From Arthrobacter sp. NicSoilC5 (lineage in GTDB: Bacteria; Actinomycetota; Actinomycetes; Actinomycetales; Micrococcaceae), in contig NZ_AP024660.1 in assembly GCF_019977395.1 (NCBI RefSeq), forward strand, positions 62,001-126,000: a DNA stretch of 64,000 bases, in the 5' to 3' direction. The notes beneath the pieces were generated by a model. It saw only the letters and a program-made list of their open reading frames with translations. It was not told where the DNA came from and searched no databases. Below, piece after piece: positions 15,305-23,396 of the stretch. The position numbers and the translations under genes are program-made. Numbering within the stretch: position 1 is the first letter of the stretch; the number at the start of each line of letters is the position of its first letter.

Positions 15305-17323
15305 CTACACCACCGTGATGGTGACGACGGAGCCTTCCGGGACCTCCCGGTCCACCGGCGACTGGTCCCGCACGGTGCCGAAGAAGCCGCCCAGGATGTT
15401 GTTCACCCGGACCTGGAAGCCCAGTGCCTCGAGCGCCTTGCGTGCCTCCGAGGCCTGCTTGCCGATGAAGCTGGGGACAGCCACCATCTTCGGGCCCTTG
15501 GAAATGGTCAGGGTCACCGTGCCGCCCCTGGTCAGCGTCCCGTTGGCCGGGGACTGGCTGACCACGGCGCCCTCCGGAACGTTCCGGTCGAACACCTGGT
15601 CGGGGGCTACCTCGGCAGTGAGGCCTGCTGCCTCAACCGCAGCGACGGCGTCGTCCTCGGCCTTACCGACGACCGACGGAACGGCAATAGGCTGCGGTCC
15701 CTTGGAAACCGTAAGTCCCACGGGAGTACCGTGCCGGGCAGGGGTGCCGGCAGCGGGATCCTGGGACAGGACGGTACCGGCAGCTGCTTCCTCATCAAAT
15801 TTTTCGGTGACCGTCCCCAGCGCCATCTCCGCCGCGTTCAGGGCGCTCTTCGCCGCGTCCAGAGTCCCGCCGGTAAGTGGTGGCAACGGGAAAAGCTGCG
15901 GCCCCTTGGACACCAGCAATGAGACGGGCTGGAACTTCCTGATTTCCGTCCCAGCGGCGGGCTCACTGCCCACCACGAGCCCGGTGGGCACGTCGTCGTC
16001 GAAGACGTCGCTCGTGGTGGAGCGGAAGCCCACCCCGTTGAGCAGTTGCTGGGCCTGTGCCACTGTCTTGTTGGCTACTGCCGGCACGGCAGCGGCGGCA
16101 CCGGGGCCCATGCCGAAGAACCAGCCCGCGCCCGTCGCCAGCAGGGCCGCGAGGATGAGGACCACCACCCAGATGAAGCCGCGGCGGCGCGGATTTCCCT
16201 CCCGCAGGGTACGCACCGGAGTTGCGGCGGCCAGCGCGCGGAGCTTCTCGCTTTCCCGGTCCGCTTTCCGCTGCGCCCGCTTGCCCAGCCGCGGCGGCGG
16301 GGGAGACCAGCCGCTGTCCCCATCGTCGTCGTCGGGCAGCGTAAGCCCGGGCGGGTAAGCTGGCGCTGCCGGCCGGGAGGGAGGAAGCAGCGTTGTCGGA
16401 TTGCTGGTGCGGCCCAGAATTTCCGTCGCGTGCTGCCACGCAGCGGCGGCCGCTGCCGGCGGCTGCAGGTCCAGCTCCGCATCGGTGAGGTTGGTCCGGA
16501 TGTGGCGCAGCTCCTGGAGCAGCGCGTTGCCGTCCACGGGCCGGTTCTCGGGATCGTTGGCGGTACACCACTGCACCAGTTCATCCACTTCGCCGGCCAG
16601 CCGGGGGACCAGGTCCGACGGCGGCCCGACCATCCCGTTGACGTGCTGGTAGGCCACCTGGATGGGTGCTTCGCCCTCGAACGGCTGCCGCCCGGTCAGC
16701 ATTTCGTACAGCATGATGCCCACCGAGTAGACGTCGCTGCGCGCATCCGCCGGCTTGCCGAGGACCAGCTCCGGCGAGATGTAGGCCACCGTCCCGATCA
16801 GGGCTCCGGTGCTGGTTGAGCTGGTTACGGCACGGGCGAGGCCGAAGTCGCCGATCTTGATCCGGCCGTCGTCGGCGATCAGGACGTTTTCCGGCTTCAC
16901 GTCGCGGTGGATGAAACCGGCTGCGTGTGCCGCCCCCAGCCCCTCCACCACCGGATCTATCAGTGCCAGCGCCAGTCGGGGTGGCAGGGCACCCCGGTCG
17001 CGGAGGACGTCCCTGAGCGTGTGGCCCTTGATGTATTCCATGACGAGGTAGGCGGTGTTGCCGTCGTTTCCCTGGTCCAAAACACCCACCACGTGCGGAT
17101 GGGACAGGCGGGCGGCGGCCTTGGCCTCACGGCCCAGCCTGCCCAGGAAGTTTTCATCTGCTGCGAGGTGGGGATGCAGCACCTTGAGGGCCACCTCACG
17201 GTCCAGCCTTTGGTCCACGGCCAGGTAGACGGTGGACATCCCGCCACGGGCGAGCCTGGAAGTGACGGCATAGCGGTTGTCCACCAGCGTCCCTACAACT
17301 GGGTCTGACACGTGTTCCTGCAC
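15305..17323 (-). CDS. pknL: PASTA-domain Ser/Thr protein kinase (PknL-like)
   Basis: This 672-residue membrane kinase has an N-terminal cytoplasmic kinase domain (about 18-275): LARGGMSTVY loop, Lys47 (VALKVL), HRDVKPEN with catalytic Asp141, DFG 159-161, and a Ser/Thr-rich activation loop (TSSTSTG). A Pro-rich linker, one membrane helix (about 383-403) and four extracytoplasmic PASTA repeats (about 412-672) follow. PASTA domains bind peptidoglycan or muropeptides. The position next to aroG, with an Rv2175c-like gene on the far side of one gene, matches mycobacterial pknL. The start GTG 17323 has TAGGAT six bases upstream and no Shine-Dalgarno. It is likely to phosphorylate division and wall regulators, but targets cannot be read here. 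Confidence 0.93.
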   Translation of the reverse strand: MQEHVSDPVVGTLVDNRYAVTSRLARGGMSTVYLAVDQRLDREVALKVLHPHLAADENFLGRLGREAKAAARLSHPHVVGVLDQGNDGNTAYLVMEYIKGHTLRDVLRDRGALPPRLALALIDPVVEGLGAAHAAGFIHRDVKPENVLIADDGRIKIGDFGLARAVTSSTSTGALIGTVAYISPELVLGKPADARSDVYSVGIMLYEMLTGRQPFEGEAPIQVAYQHVNGMVGPPSDLVPRLAGEVDELVQWCTANDPENRPVDGNALLQELRHIRTNLTDAELDLQPPAAAAAAWQHATEILGRTSNPTTLLPPSRPAAPAYPPGLTLPDDDDGDSGWSPPPPRLGKRAQRKADRESEKLRALAAATPVRTLREGNPRRRGFIWVVVLILAALLATGAGWFFGMGPGAAAAVPAVANKTVAQAQQLLNGVGFRSTTSDVFDDDVPTGLVVGSEPAAGTEIRKFQPVSLLVSKGPQLFPLPPLTGGTLDAAKSALNAAEMALGTVTEKFDEEAAAGTVLSQDPAAGTPARHGTPVGLTVSKGPQPIAVPSVVGKAEDDAVAAVEAAGLTAEVAPDQVFDRNVPEGAVVSQSPANGTLTRGGTVTLTISKGPKMVAVPSFIGKQASEARKALEALGFQVRVNNILGGFFGTVRDQSPVDREVPEGSVVTITVV

Positions 17324-17329
17324 CTTACG

Positions 17330-17335
17330 ATCCTA
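17330..17335 (-). promoter_or_regulatory. -10 hexamer of a leaderless pknL transcript
   Basis: TAGGAT on the minus strand is six bases from GTG 17323. Confidence 0.6.
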
Positions 17336-17366
17336 ATCCCGCAGCAAAACGCGTCTGAAATGAAAA

Positions 17367-17396
17367 CGGGTCCGAACCGGTAACGGTTCGGACCCG
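17367..17396 (-). terminator. Terminator of the LysM-transglycosylase gene
   Basis: A perfect 13-bp stem (CGGGTCCGAACCG / CGGTTCGGACCCG) closes a 4-base loop and is followed on the minus strand by TTTT. It separates the LysM gene from pknL. Confidence 0.9.
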
Positions 17397-17425
17397 CAAT
17401 CATGAAATTGGTCAGCGGCCGGAGC

Positions 17426-18820
17426 TCAGCTGAAGTTCTTCTGGTGCGCCTTGATGGCCGCCAGATAGGCCTTGGTGTCGTCGTACATACCGTTCTTGCT
17501 CACCGAGTACTGGCCCTGGTAATAACCGGCGATGGCGGTGTCCTGATCCTTGCTGGTGGCCAGGAGCTGCCGGATGATGGCTACCCCGGCCGTGGCGTTG
17601 TCGTACGGGTCCAGCAGGTTCAGCTTCCGTCCAACCAGGTCCGATGCCCACTGCCCGGAGCTCGGAATGACCTGCATGGTGCCGATCGCGTTGGCGGGCG
17701 ACACGGCGCGCTGGTTGAAGCCGGATTCCTGGAACGCGAAAGCCAAAGCCAGAGAGGGGTCCACGCCCATGCGGCGTGCCGTGTCCGCAACGATGTTCTT
17801 CATTTCGTCCCGCGAGGGAACGGGCGAGGCGTTCAGCAGGGCCTTGTTTTCATTGGCGGAGCTGACAACAGCGGCCGGGTAGCTGAACCCCAGGAAAGAA
17901 CTGGGCACCAGGGGAGCGGCTGCCGGCTGGGGTGCTGCTGCGGGCTGCGCTGCCTGGCCGGAGCCCCCGGGAATCACCAGCTTGCTGCCCGGGTAGATAA
18001 CCGTGGTCATGCCCAGCTTGTTCGCGGCGAGCAGGTCCGACAGCTTGACGCCGTGGCGCGACGCGATGGCGGAGAGCGTGTCGCCAGCCTTGATGGTGTA
18101 CGAGCCCGTTGCCGGTGCCGCGGTGTTTGCCAGCGGTGCAGGTGCAGGTGCGGCGGGAGCCGGGGCTGCGGGGGCGGGTGCGGGATCGCCGCCGCCCACC
18201 TTGACCTTCTGTCCCGGGTAGATGATGGAGCGCATGGAGAGGTTGTTCCAGGCGAAGACGTCCGAGAGGGAGACGTTGTGCCTGGCCGCGATGGCACCAA
18301 GGGTGTCGCCGGGCTTTACCGTGTAGGTCGCGCCGCCCGCGGGGGCCGGCGCTGCGGGAGCCGGAGCGGCGGGTGCAGCGGCGGGTGCAGGAGCCGCAGG
18401 CTCCGCGGAGCCGGACAGCTTGAGCTTCTGGCCCGGGTAAATGATCGTGTTGGCCTGCAGGTTGTTCAGCTTCAGGATGTCCCCGGTGTTCAGGCCGAAC
18501 CGGCCGGCGATCCCGCTGACGGTATCCCCGCGGACGATCGTGTACTCGGCGGGTGCCGCCGGCTGCGCGGGCTGGAACGCTGCGGGAATGGTGGTGGAGA
18601 CAACTGCGGCGGGGATTACGGTGCCGGCCGCTTTCGCTGCAGCCTGTGCCTTCATTGCTGCTGCAAGGCTGCTGGGAATGTTCCGTACGGGCTGCTGGGC
18701 GGTCGCCGGCTGGGCGAGGGCCAAAGATGACAATACGACCGCTGGCAGCGCCGCAGTGGTGGCGGCAATCATCGGCAGACTCGGCTTGGGGGGCTGCTTG
18801 GGCGAGCGGGACATCGTCAT
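17426..18820 (-). CDS. Secreted LysM-repeat lytic transglycosylase
   Basis: This 464-residue exported protein has a signal peptide or N-terminal anchor (hydrophobic run ending near LALAQPATA), three LysM domains (each beginning YTI/YTV-x-GDT and ending IYPG-K) separated by Ala/Pro-rich linkers, and a C-terminal SLT goosegg-type domain (about 335-464) with catalytic Glu in AFAFQESGFN and an AIGTMQVIPSSG motif. It would bind and cleave peptidoglycan glycan strands outside the cell. ATG 18820 has GAGGA nine bases upstream; TTG 18841 is an alternative that would precede that site. It lies between the PASTA kinase and the Rv2175c-like gene, with an unusual repeat array upstream. Confidence 0.92.
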   Translation of the reverse strand: MTMSRSPKQPPKPSLPMIAATTAALPAVVLSSLALAQPATAQQPVRNIPSSLAAAMKAQAAAKAAGTVIPAAVVSTTIPAAFQPAQPAAPAEYTIVRGDTVSGIAGRFGLNTGDILKLNNLQANTIIYPGQKLKLSGSAEPAAPAPAAAPAAPAPAAPAPAGGATYTVKPGDTLGAIAARHNVSLSDVFAWNNLSMRSIIYPGQKVKVGGGDPAPAPAAPAPAAPAPAPLANTAAPATGSYTIKAGDTLSAIASRHGVKLSDLLAANKLGMTTVIYPGSKLVIPGGSGQAAQPAAAPQPAAAPLVPSSFLGFSYPAAVVSSANENKALLNASPVPSRDEMKNIVADTARRMGVDPSLALAFAFQESGFNQRAVSPANAIGTMQVIPSSGQWASDLVGRKLNLLDPYDNATAGVAIIRQLLATSKDQDTAIAGYYQGQYSVSKNGMYDDTKAYLAAIKAHQKNFS

Positions 18821-18872
18821 CGGAAAGAATCCTCTTCTCAACTGCGGGTGCGGACGCGGACGGGGATGCCGC

Positions 18873-18935
18873 TGTCAATCTTGATACTACTGTGACTCAA
18901 GTTATTAGTGTTACAACTGTGATGTGTGTGAATCT
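18873..18935. promoter_or_regulatory. Seven iterated 9-bp repeats upstream of the LysM-transglycosylase
   Basis: Seven 9-mers start at 18873, 18882, 18891, 18900, 18909, 18918 and 18927. They share TGT-N-A-Y or a close variant at the same phase: TGTCAATCT, TGATACTAC, TGTGACTCA, AGTTATTAG, TGTTACAAC, TGTGATGTG, TGTGAATCT. On the minus strand the unit reads roughly RTNACA, similar to the GTCACA-type 9-bp direct repeats described for the response regulator MtrA, which controls wall hydrolases in related bacteria. A possible minus-strand -10 (TAGTAT, 18889-18884) lies inside the array. The region 18821-19069 is markedly more A/T-rich than its surroundings and holds no gene. Confidence 0.6.
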
Positions 18936-19069
18936 CTCATGAATTTGCGGATAGCACAAGAATTTTGGAAATTCGGGTAATAGCTTCTTTTTGGGAGTGT
19001 CCCCAGGCCAGGGGCGGAATGAAATGCGCCGACTAGGCGCCGGGGTGGGCGGCGTGGCAACCTTGATCC

Positions 19070-19423
19070 GTGAGTAATGTAGAAAACCTGGTGGGCGAGT
19101 GGTTGCCGCTGCCCGACGTCGCCCGTTTGTTGGATGTATCAATCACCAAGGTGCACAGCCTTATTGACGAGCGTTCCCTGGCGGCTTTGCGCGTGGGGGA
19201 CCGGAAAATCCGCTCGGTACCCGCGGAGTTCATCCAGGACGGCCAGGTAGTAGACAGCCTTAAGGGAACCATCGTGGTGCTGGCGGACGCCGGCTATTCA
19301 GACGAGGACCTTATTGTGTGGCTGTTTACGCAAGACGAGTCACTGCGTGGCCGCCCCATCGATGCCCTGCGTGAGGGCCGCAAGACGGAAATCAGGCGCA
19401 GGGCCCAGACCCTGGCCTGGTAA
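19070..19423 (+). CDS. DNA-binding protein, Rv2175c-like
   Basis: This 117-residue protein has an excisionase/MerR-like winged helix at about 10-60 (LPDVARLLDVSITKVHSLIDERSL, read in two parts, then AALRVGDRKIRSVP), followed by a small helical C-terminal domain (VLADAGYSDEDLIVWLF). It matches the Rv2175c family, a DNA-binding substrate of PknL in Mycobacterium; phosphorylation there abolishes DNA binding. Genes for kinase and substrate lie close together here too, separated by the LysM-transglycosylase gene. GTG 19070 is the start with the family N-terminus. Its natural operator is not known. Confidence 0.88.
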   Translation: MSNVENLVGEWLPLPDVARLLDVSITKVHSLIDERSLAALRVGDRKIRSVPAEFIQDGQVVDSLKGTIVVLADAGYSDEDLIVWLFTQDESLRGRPIDALREGRKTEIRRRAQTLAW

Positions 19424-19432
19424 CAGCCCGCT

Positions 19433-20527
19433 TCAGGAGGCTCGGCTGACCGTCGCTTCGGCCAGCCTCCGGAGGGCGGTTTTGGGCAACTCTTCCAGTT
19501 CAAGCCCGTCAAGTGCATCGAAGGCTGCCGAGCCGAATTCATTGATGAGGACTTCGGTGGCCTGGAGCGCTCCGGAGTCCTCGATGATCCGCCGGATCTC
19601 CAGGATGTCAGCGTCTGACAGATCCGGGCTGCCCAGGCTGGCATCGATGAATGCCGACTCTTCCGGCGAAGCCTGGTCCAGGGCGAGTGCCACCAAAACC
19701 GTCCGCTTTCCTTCGCGCAGGTCGTCGCCGGCCGGCTTCCCGGTGGTCAGCGGATCACCAAACACGCCCAGGACGTCATCGCGGAGCTGGAACGCTTCGC
19801 CCAGCGGGAGGGCAAATGCCGAGTAGCCCCGGAGCAGCTCATTGGTGGCCCCGGCCAGGGCCCCACCCAGGGCCAGGGGGTGTTCGGTGGAGTACTTGGC
19901 ACTCTTGAACCGGATGATCGACTGGGCCCTGCCGACGGCACCGGCCCGGTCCCGGACCGGACCTGCTACTTCTTCCAGGATGTCCAGGTACTGGCCGGCC
20001 ATGACCTCTGCCCGCATGAGGTTGAAGATGAGCCTGGCCCGGCTGCCCGACGCAGCCCGTTCGCCGATGTCAGTGAACGCCTCTTCGCTGAAGGAAAGGC
20101 AAAGGTCGCCCGCAAGGATGGCAGCGGCCTGGCCAAACCGTTCGCTGTCCAGCGCCCAGCCCTGCGCAGTGTGCAGCTGGCTGAAACGGCGGTGCACGCT
20201 GGGACCGCCCCGCCGCGTATCCGAACGGTCGATGATGTCATCGTGGATCAGGGCGGCCGCCTGGAACAGTTCAAGTGCGGCACCGGCCGTGACGACCTGG
20301 CTGGCCCCCGCCTCGCCGCCTGCGCCCCGCCAGCCCCAGTAGCACATCAGCGCCCGGAGGCGCTTGCCGCCGGTGACCAAATTGGAGATCGAGCCCATGA
20401 TGGGTTCGATGTCGGGGGAAATGCCGGACATGACCGACTGCCGTGCCGTCAGGAAGCCTGTGAGCTCCCCGGCCACCCCTGCTACAAAGTCGGCCTGTTC
20501 ATTCCTTAACTGCTCCGCGGCGGTCAC
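19433..20527 (-). CDS. idsA2: Polyprenyl diphosphate synthase (IdsA-type)
   Basis: This 364-residue trans-isoprenyl diphosphate synthase extends allylic diphosphates with isopentenyl diphosphate. The first Asp-rich motif is HDDIIDRSDTRRG (DDxxD) and the second is FQLRDDVLGVFGD; GGKRLRALMCYW and the downstream KPAGDDLREGKRT match the family. Product length (geranylgeranyl or longer, for carotenoid, quinone or lipid-carrier use) cannot be read from sequence. GTG 20527 overlaps the stop of the upstream lipoprotein gene by four bases (GTGA), so the two are coupled. It converges on the Rv2175c-like gene, as in the mycobacterial Rv2173-Rv2175c area. Confidence 0.9.
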   Translation of the reverse strand: MTAAEQLRNEQADFVAGVAGELTGFLTARQSVMSGISPDIEPIMGSISNLVTGGKRLRALMCYWGWRGAGGEAGASQVVTAGAALELFQAAALIHDDIIDRSDTRRGGPSVHRRFSQLHTAQGWALDSERFGQAAAILAGDLCLSFSEEAFTDIGERAASGSRARLIFNLMRAEVMAGQYLDILEEVAGPVRDRAGAVGRAQSIIRFKSAKYSTEHPLALGGALAGATNELLRGYSAFALPLGEAFQLRDDVLGVFGDPLTTGKPAGDDLREGKRTVLVALALDQASPEESAFIDASLGSPDLSDADILEIRRIIEDSGALQATEVLINEFGSAAFDALDGLELEELPKTALRRLAEATVSRAS

Positions 20528-21048
20528 TTTACCGACTCAGCAGCCACGTTGGCACCAATGGTGAAGGTGGAGACGCCGGCAGCTTCCACGACGGAGAGAT
20601 TAACAGTCTCGTTGTCACCGCGGACGAAATCCTTGGATGCCACCCCGCCGACGTTGTCGCCCGGAACGGCCTTGAAACCCTGGCCCTCCAGAACCTTGCT
20701 GTAGAAATCGATGACAGAGGCGGTGGGCGCTTTGACGGTTCCCACGAGTGCCGCCGTGGACGGGGAAGACGCCTTGTCAAAGCTGCTGGACACCACCGTT
20801 GCACCGGTCATCAGCGGGAGGAGCTGCTGCGGAAAGCCTTCCACCACGGCGCCAACGGTTGCCGAGGTATTGGGCGACGCCGAGGGGCTCGGCGAGGCTG
20901 TCAGGGAGGACTGAGTGGCGGCGACGGAAGCGGATTGGGCTGGCTCGGCTTGTCCGGACGGGGCCTGGCTGCAGGCAGCCAAGACCAGCGCTCCGGCGGC
21001 GGCAAGCGCGGCGAGGCCAGCCGGCTTGAAGTATCCAATAGCCGTCAC
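20524..21048 (-). CDS. Predicted lipoprotein
   Basis: This 174-residue protein has a lipoprotein signal: a positively charged start, a hydrophobic run and lipobox LVLAAC, with the modified Cys at about 26. A Ser/Pro/Thr-rich spacer leads to a compact C-terminal domain (about 70-174) that I cannot assign to a family. GTG 21048 has GGAAAG five bases upstream, and a TAAACT -10 is visible near 21090-21095 on the minus strand. It is coupled to the polyprenyl synthase gene, but a shared function is not evident. Confidence 0.85.
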   Translation of the reverse strand: MTAIGYFKPAGLAALAAAGALVLAACSQAPSGQAEPAQSASVAATQSSLTASPSPSASPNTSATVGAVVEGFPQQLLPLMTGATVVSSSFDKASSPSTAALVGTVKAPTASVIDFYSKVLEGQGFKAVPGDNVGGVASKDFVRGDNETVNLSVVEAAGVSTFTIGANVAAESVK

Positions 21049-21146
21049 GACGACTTTCCTCCTGGTGTTGTGGGGGCGGAACCAGCCTCCAGTTTAGCCA
21101 GCCTGCGGTGCTCTCCCGACAAACAAGGGCAGCCCGCACAAACCGA

Positions 21147-21152
21147 TAGGAT
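21147..21152 (+). promoter_or_regulatory. -10 hexamer of a leaderless dinB transcript
   Basis: TAGGAT lies seven bases before GTG 21160. No LexA-type palindrome was seen upstream. Confidence 0.5.
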
Positions 21153-21159
21153 GGCAGCC

Positions 21160-22407
21160 GTGGGGCCCGCAGGTATGAACCAGGCATCCGCCGCGCGCCC
21201 TCCGGCCCGGCGGCGCACGTGCATCATGCACGTAGACATGGACGCTTTCTTTGTCTCCGTGGAGCTGCGCACGCGCCCCGAACTTCGCGGCAAGCCCGTC
21301 ATTGTCGGCTTTCCGGGGGAGCGCTCCGTGGTTCTCTCGGGGTCCTACGAAGCCCGGGCGTTTGGCGTCAAATCCGCGATGCCCATGGCCGTGGCCATGC
21401 GGATGTGTCCGCAGGCAGTAGTGATCGAACCCCGGCACAAGCTCTACTACGAGGTGTCCGGGCAGCTGATGGCCATCTTTGAATCCATCACGGGACTCGT
21501 GGAGCCGCTCAGCGTCGATGAAGCCTTCCTGGACGTTACAGGAGCCCTGCGGCGGCTGGGGCCGCCCAGGGGAATTGGCGAGCTGATCCGGCGCCGGGTC
21601 GCAGCGGAACTTGGCATCACCGCCTCAGTCGGGATTGCCGAGACCAAGTTCGTTGCCAAGATCGCGTCCACCCGGTGCAAGCCCGACGGCCTGCTGCTCA
21701 TCGGACCGGACCAGACCGTGCCCTACCTGCACAGTTTGCCCGTGGGTGCGCTCTGGGGTGTCGGTGCCAAGACCAAAGAGGTCCTGGCAAAGATGGGGAT
21801 CAGCACCGTGGCGGACGTCGCCGCAACCCCGGTGTCGTCGCTGAAGAAGGTCCTGGGCGCTACGGGGGAGCACGTTCACCAGCTTGCCTGGGGCATCGAT
21901 CCCCGTCCCGTCACGCCGGTGCGGCTGGAAAAGAGCATCGGAGCGGAAGAGACCTTTGCCACGGATACCGACGACGACGCCCTCCTTCGCCGGGAACTGC
22001 TGCGGCTTTCGCACCGGACCGCGGGCCGTCTGCGGAGTTCCGGGATGGTGGCCCGGACCGTGGCACTGAAGCTGCGGTTCGCCGACTTTTCCACGATCAC
22101 CAGGAGCAGGACCGTCCAGACACCAGTGGACAGCGCCCAATTGATCTACGCGGTGGCACTCCAGCTCCTGGAGTCCGTCGGGACCAGGGCCATGGCCGTC
22201 CGGTTGGTGGGGGTCAGGGCCGAGCAGCTCGAGGAAACGGCCCGGACCTCGCTCCAGCTGAGCATTGACCGCAGGGATGACAACTGGCGCGCGGCCGAGC
22301 AGGCACTGGACGAGGTGGCGCGCAAATTCGGCAACAAATCGGTCCTTCCGGCCCGCCTGATGGAGCCGGAAAACCGGCCGGGGGACAGCACGCAACGGCC
22401 CGCCTGA
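21160..22407 (+). CDS. dinB: DNA polymerase IV
   Basis: This 415-residue Y-family translesion polymerase contains the palm motif MHVDMDAFFVSVE (metal-binding Asp), SYEARAFGVKSAMP, the second acidic motif SVDEAFLDVTG, VGIAETKFVAKIAS and a little-finger domain (KSIGAEETFATDT). GTG 21160 is preferred because a TAGGAT -10 sits seven bases upstream; ATG 21175 is a nearby alternative. No beta-clamp peptide of the classic QL-LF form is obvious at the C-terminus (GDSTQRPA). It is monocistronic and divergent from the lipoprotein gene. Confidence 0.95.
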   Translation: MGPAGMNQASAARPPARRRTCIMHVDMDAFFVSVELRTRPELRGKPVIVGFPGERSVVLSGSYEARAFGVKSAMPMAVAMRMCPQAVVIEPRHKLYYEVSGQLMAIFESITGLVEPLSVDEAFLDVTGALRRLGPPRGIGELIRRRVAAELGITASVGIAETKFVAKIASTRCKPDGLLLIGPDQTVPYLHSLPVGALWGVGAKTKEVLAKMGISTVADVAATPVSSLKKVLGATGEHVHQLAWGIDPRPVTPVRLEKSIGAEETFATDTDDDALLRRELLRLSHRTAGRLRSSGMVARTVALKLRFADFSTITRSRTVQTPVDSAQLIYAVALQLLESVGTRAMAVRLVGVRAEQLEETARTSLQLSIDRRDDNWRAAEQALDEVARKFGNKSVLPARLMEPENRPGDSTQRPA

Positions 22408-22659
22408 CGGGGTCCGCCGAAGTCATTGCCGTCTTTCAGATCAGCCCTCAACAATCTATCCTTAGAGGTACATAGTTTCGAGTGAATGGACTTACTGCCG
22501 GACCCTCTTGGACATGCTTCCGCTCCCGCGACTGCATGCTGGGTTCCCGTTTTGGCAATGGCTGGCCAAGCGGGAACTTTCCAGCAACAGCAGGCGTTCA
22601 TCGGAGTAGAAGTTATGGCTGGGATCAGCCCGGACGTTGGCCTACAAAAGGAGGTCGTG

Positions 22660-23031
22660 ATGCCGCTGTCGGAGCACGAACAGAAGCTGCTTGAGCAGCT
22701 TGAAAAGCAGCTTCACGAGGACGACCCGAAATTTGCGAACTCCATGGGTTCGGACCCGGGGCGTTCATGGTCAACCAGGCATGTGGTCATTGGGGTTCTC
22801 GGCGCGTTGGCCGGCGTCTTCCTGCTTCTGGTCGGGGTCACCCTCCAGAACATCTTTGTGGGAGTGCTGGGCTTCGTGGTCATGGGCGGGGGCGTTTACT
22901 TCGCCACCATGCGCAGTTCCCGTGGCAAAGCCGGGTCCAAGGCCGGCGGGGGAAAGCCCGGCAAACAAAGGAGTTCGTTTATGAGCAGCCTTGAAGAGCG
23001 GTGGGACGAGCGCCGCAGGGGTGAACCCTAG
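22660..23031 (+). CDS. DUF3040 membrane protein
   Basis: This 123-residue protein begins with the DUF3040 signature MPLSEHEQKLLEQLEKQL, followed by two close hydrophobic helices (about 45-65 and 68-88) and a basic Gly/Lys-rich tail. The family is actinobacterial and often lies just before the mraZ division cluster; its function is unknown. ATG 22660 has AAAGGAGG nine bases upstream. The 252-bp gap before it contains no gene; a TATCCT hexamer near 22459 is a possible -10 and would give a leader of almost 190 bases. Confidence 0.92.
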   Translation: MPLSEHEQKLLEQLEKQLHEDDPKFANSMGSDPGRSWSTRHVVIGVLGALAGVFLLLVGVTLQNIFVGVLGFVVMGGGVYFATMRSSRGKAGSKAGGGKPGKQRSSFMSSLEERWDERRRGEP

Positions 23032-23102
23032 GCACTACGGAAGCCCGGCCGCTATCCGGCTCCAGGCTCCTCCATTTCGCTCCCCCCGCAACAGGGGGCC
23101 GC

Positions 23103-23134
23103 AGGAAAAGACCCGCTCCGGCGGGTCTTTTCCT
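23103..23134 (+). terminator. Terminator of the DUF3040 gene
   Basis: A perfect 14-bp stem (AGGAAAAGACCCGC / GCGGGTCTTTTCCT) closes a TCCG loop and is followed by ATTTTA. It isolates the division cluster from upstream transcription. The 365-bp gap 23032-23396 otherwise holds the mraZ promoter and operator described below. Confidence 0.92.
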
Positions 23135-23299
23135 ATTTTAATCGGCAATTCCCCGCAAATTCCGGGGCTCCCGCCGGCTGGCCGAATTCAACCGGCGCCG
23201 CGGAGGCCGAAATTTCCTCCACTTCCCACCACCGCATCCAATCCGCGGCATTTCAAGGGACTATTCCCATATTTGGGGGCCGCAACGGCACGTTTTGCG

Positions 23300-23327
23300 T
23301 TGACTGTGGTGGAAAGTGGAGTAATGT
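23300..23327 (+). promoter_or_regulatory. mraZ promoter
   Basis: TTGACT (23300-23305) and TAATGT (23322-23327) are separated by 16 bp. This is a good housekeeping-sigma match, predicting transcription from about 23334 and a leader of about 60 bases. Confidence 0.7.
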
Positions 23328-23334
23328 GGAGGAC
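23305..23334 (+). promoter_or_regulatory. Three 10-bp direct repeats, candidate MraZ operator
   Basis: TGTGGTGGAA, AGTGGAGTAA and TGTGGAGGAC follow each other without gap, giving (T/A)GTGG(T/A)G at exact 10-bp period. The array covers the spacer and the -10 of the mraZ promoter. MraZ of E. coli binds TGGG-type repeats with the same 10-bp period and represses its own cluster. Confidence 0.7.
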
Positions 23335-23396
23335 ATAAGAGGGTGGTTGCAACATAGGGGATGTGCAGTTCCTGACGGCGGACAGGCGGTGGGCCA

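Noticed and set aside
18821..19069. A cyclic-di-AMP (ydaO-type) riboswitch before the LysM gene
   Set aside because: Such elements often precede wall-hydrolase genes in actinobacteria, but none of the conserved GC-rich core segments could be found here.
21049..21159. LexA (SOS) box before dinB
   Set aside because: No TCGAAC-N4-GTTCGA-like palindrome is present in the gap.
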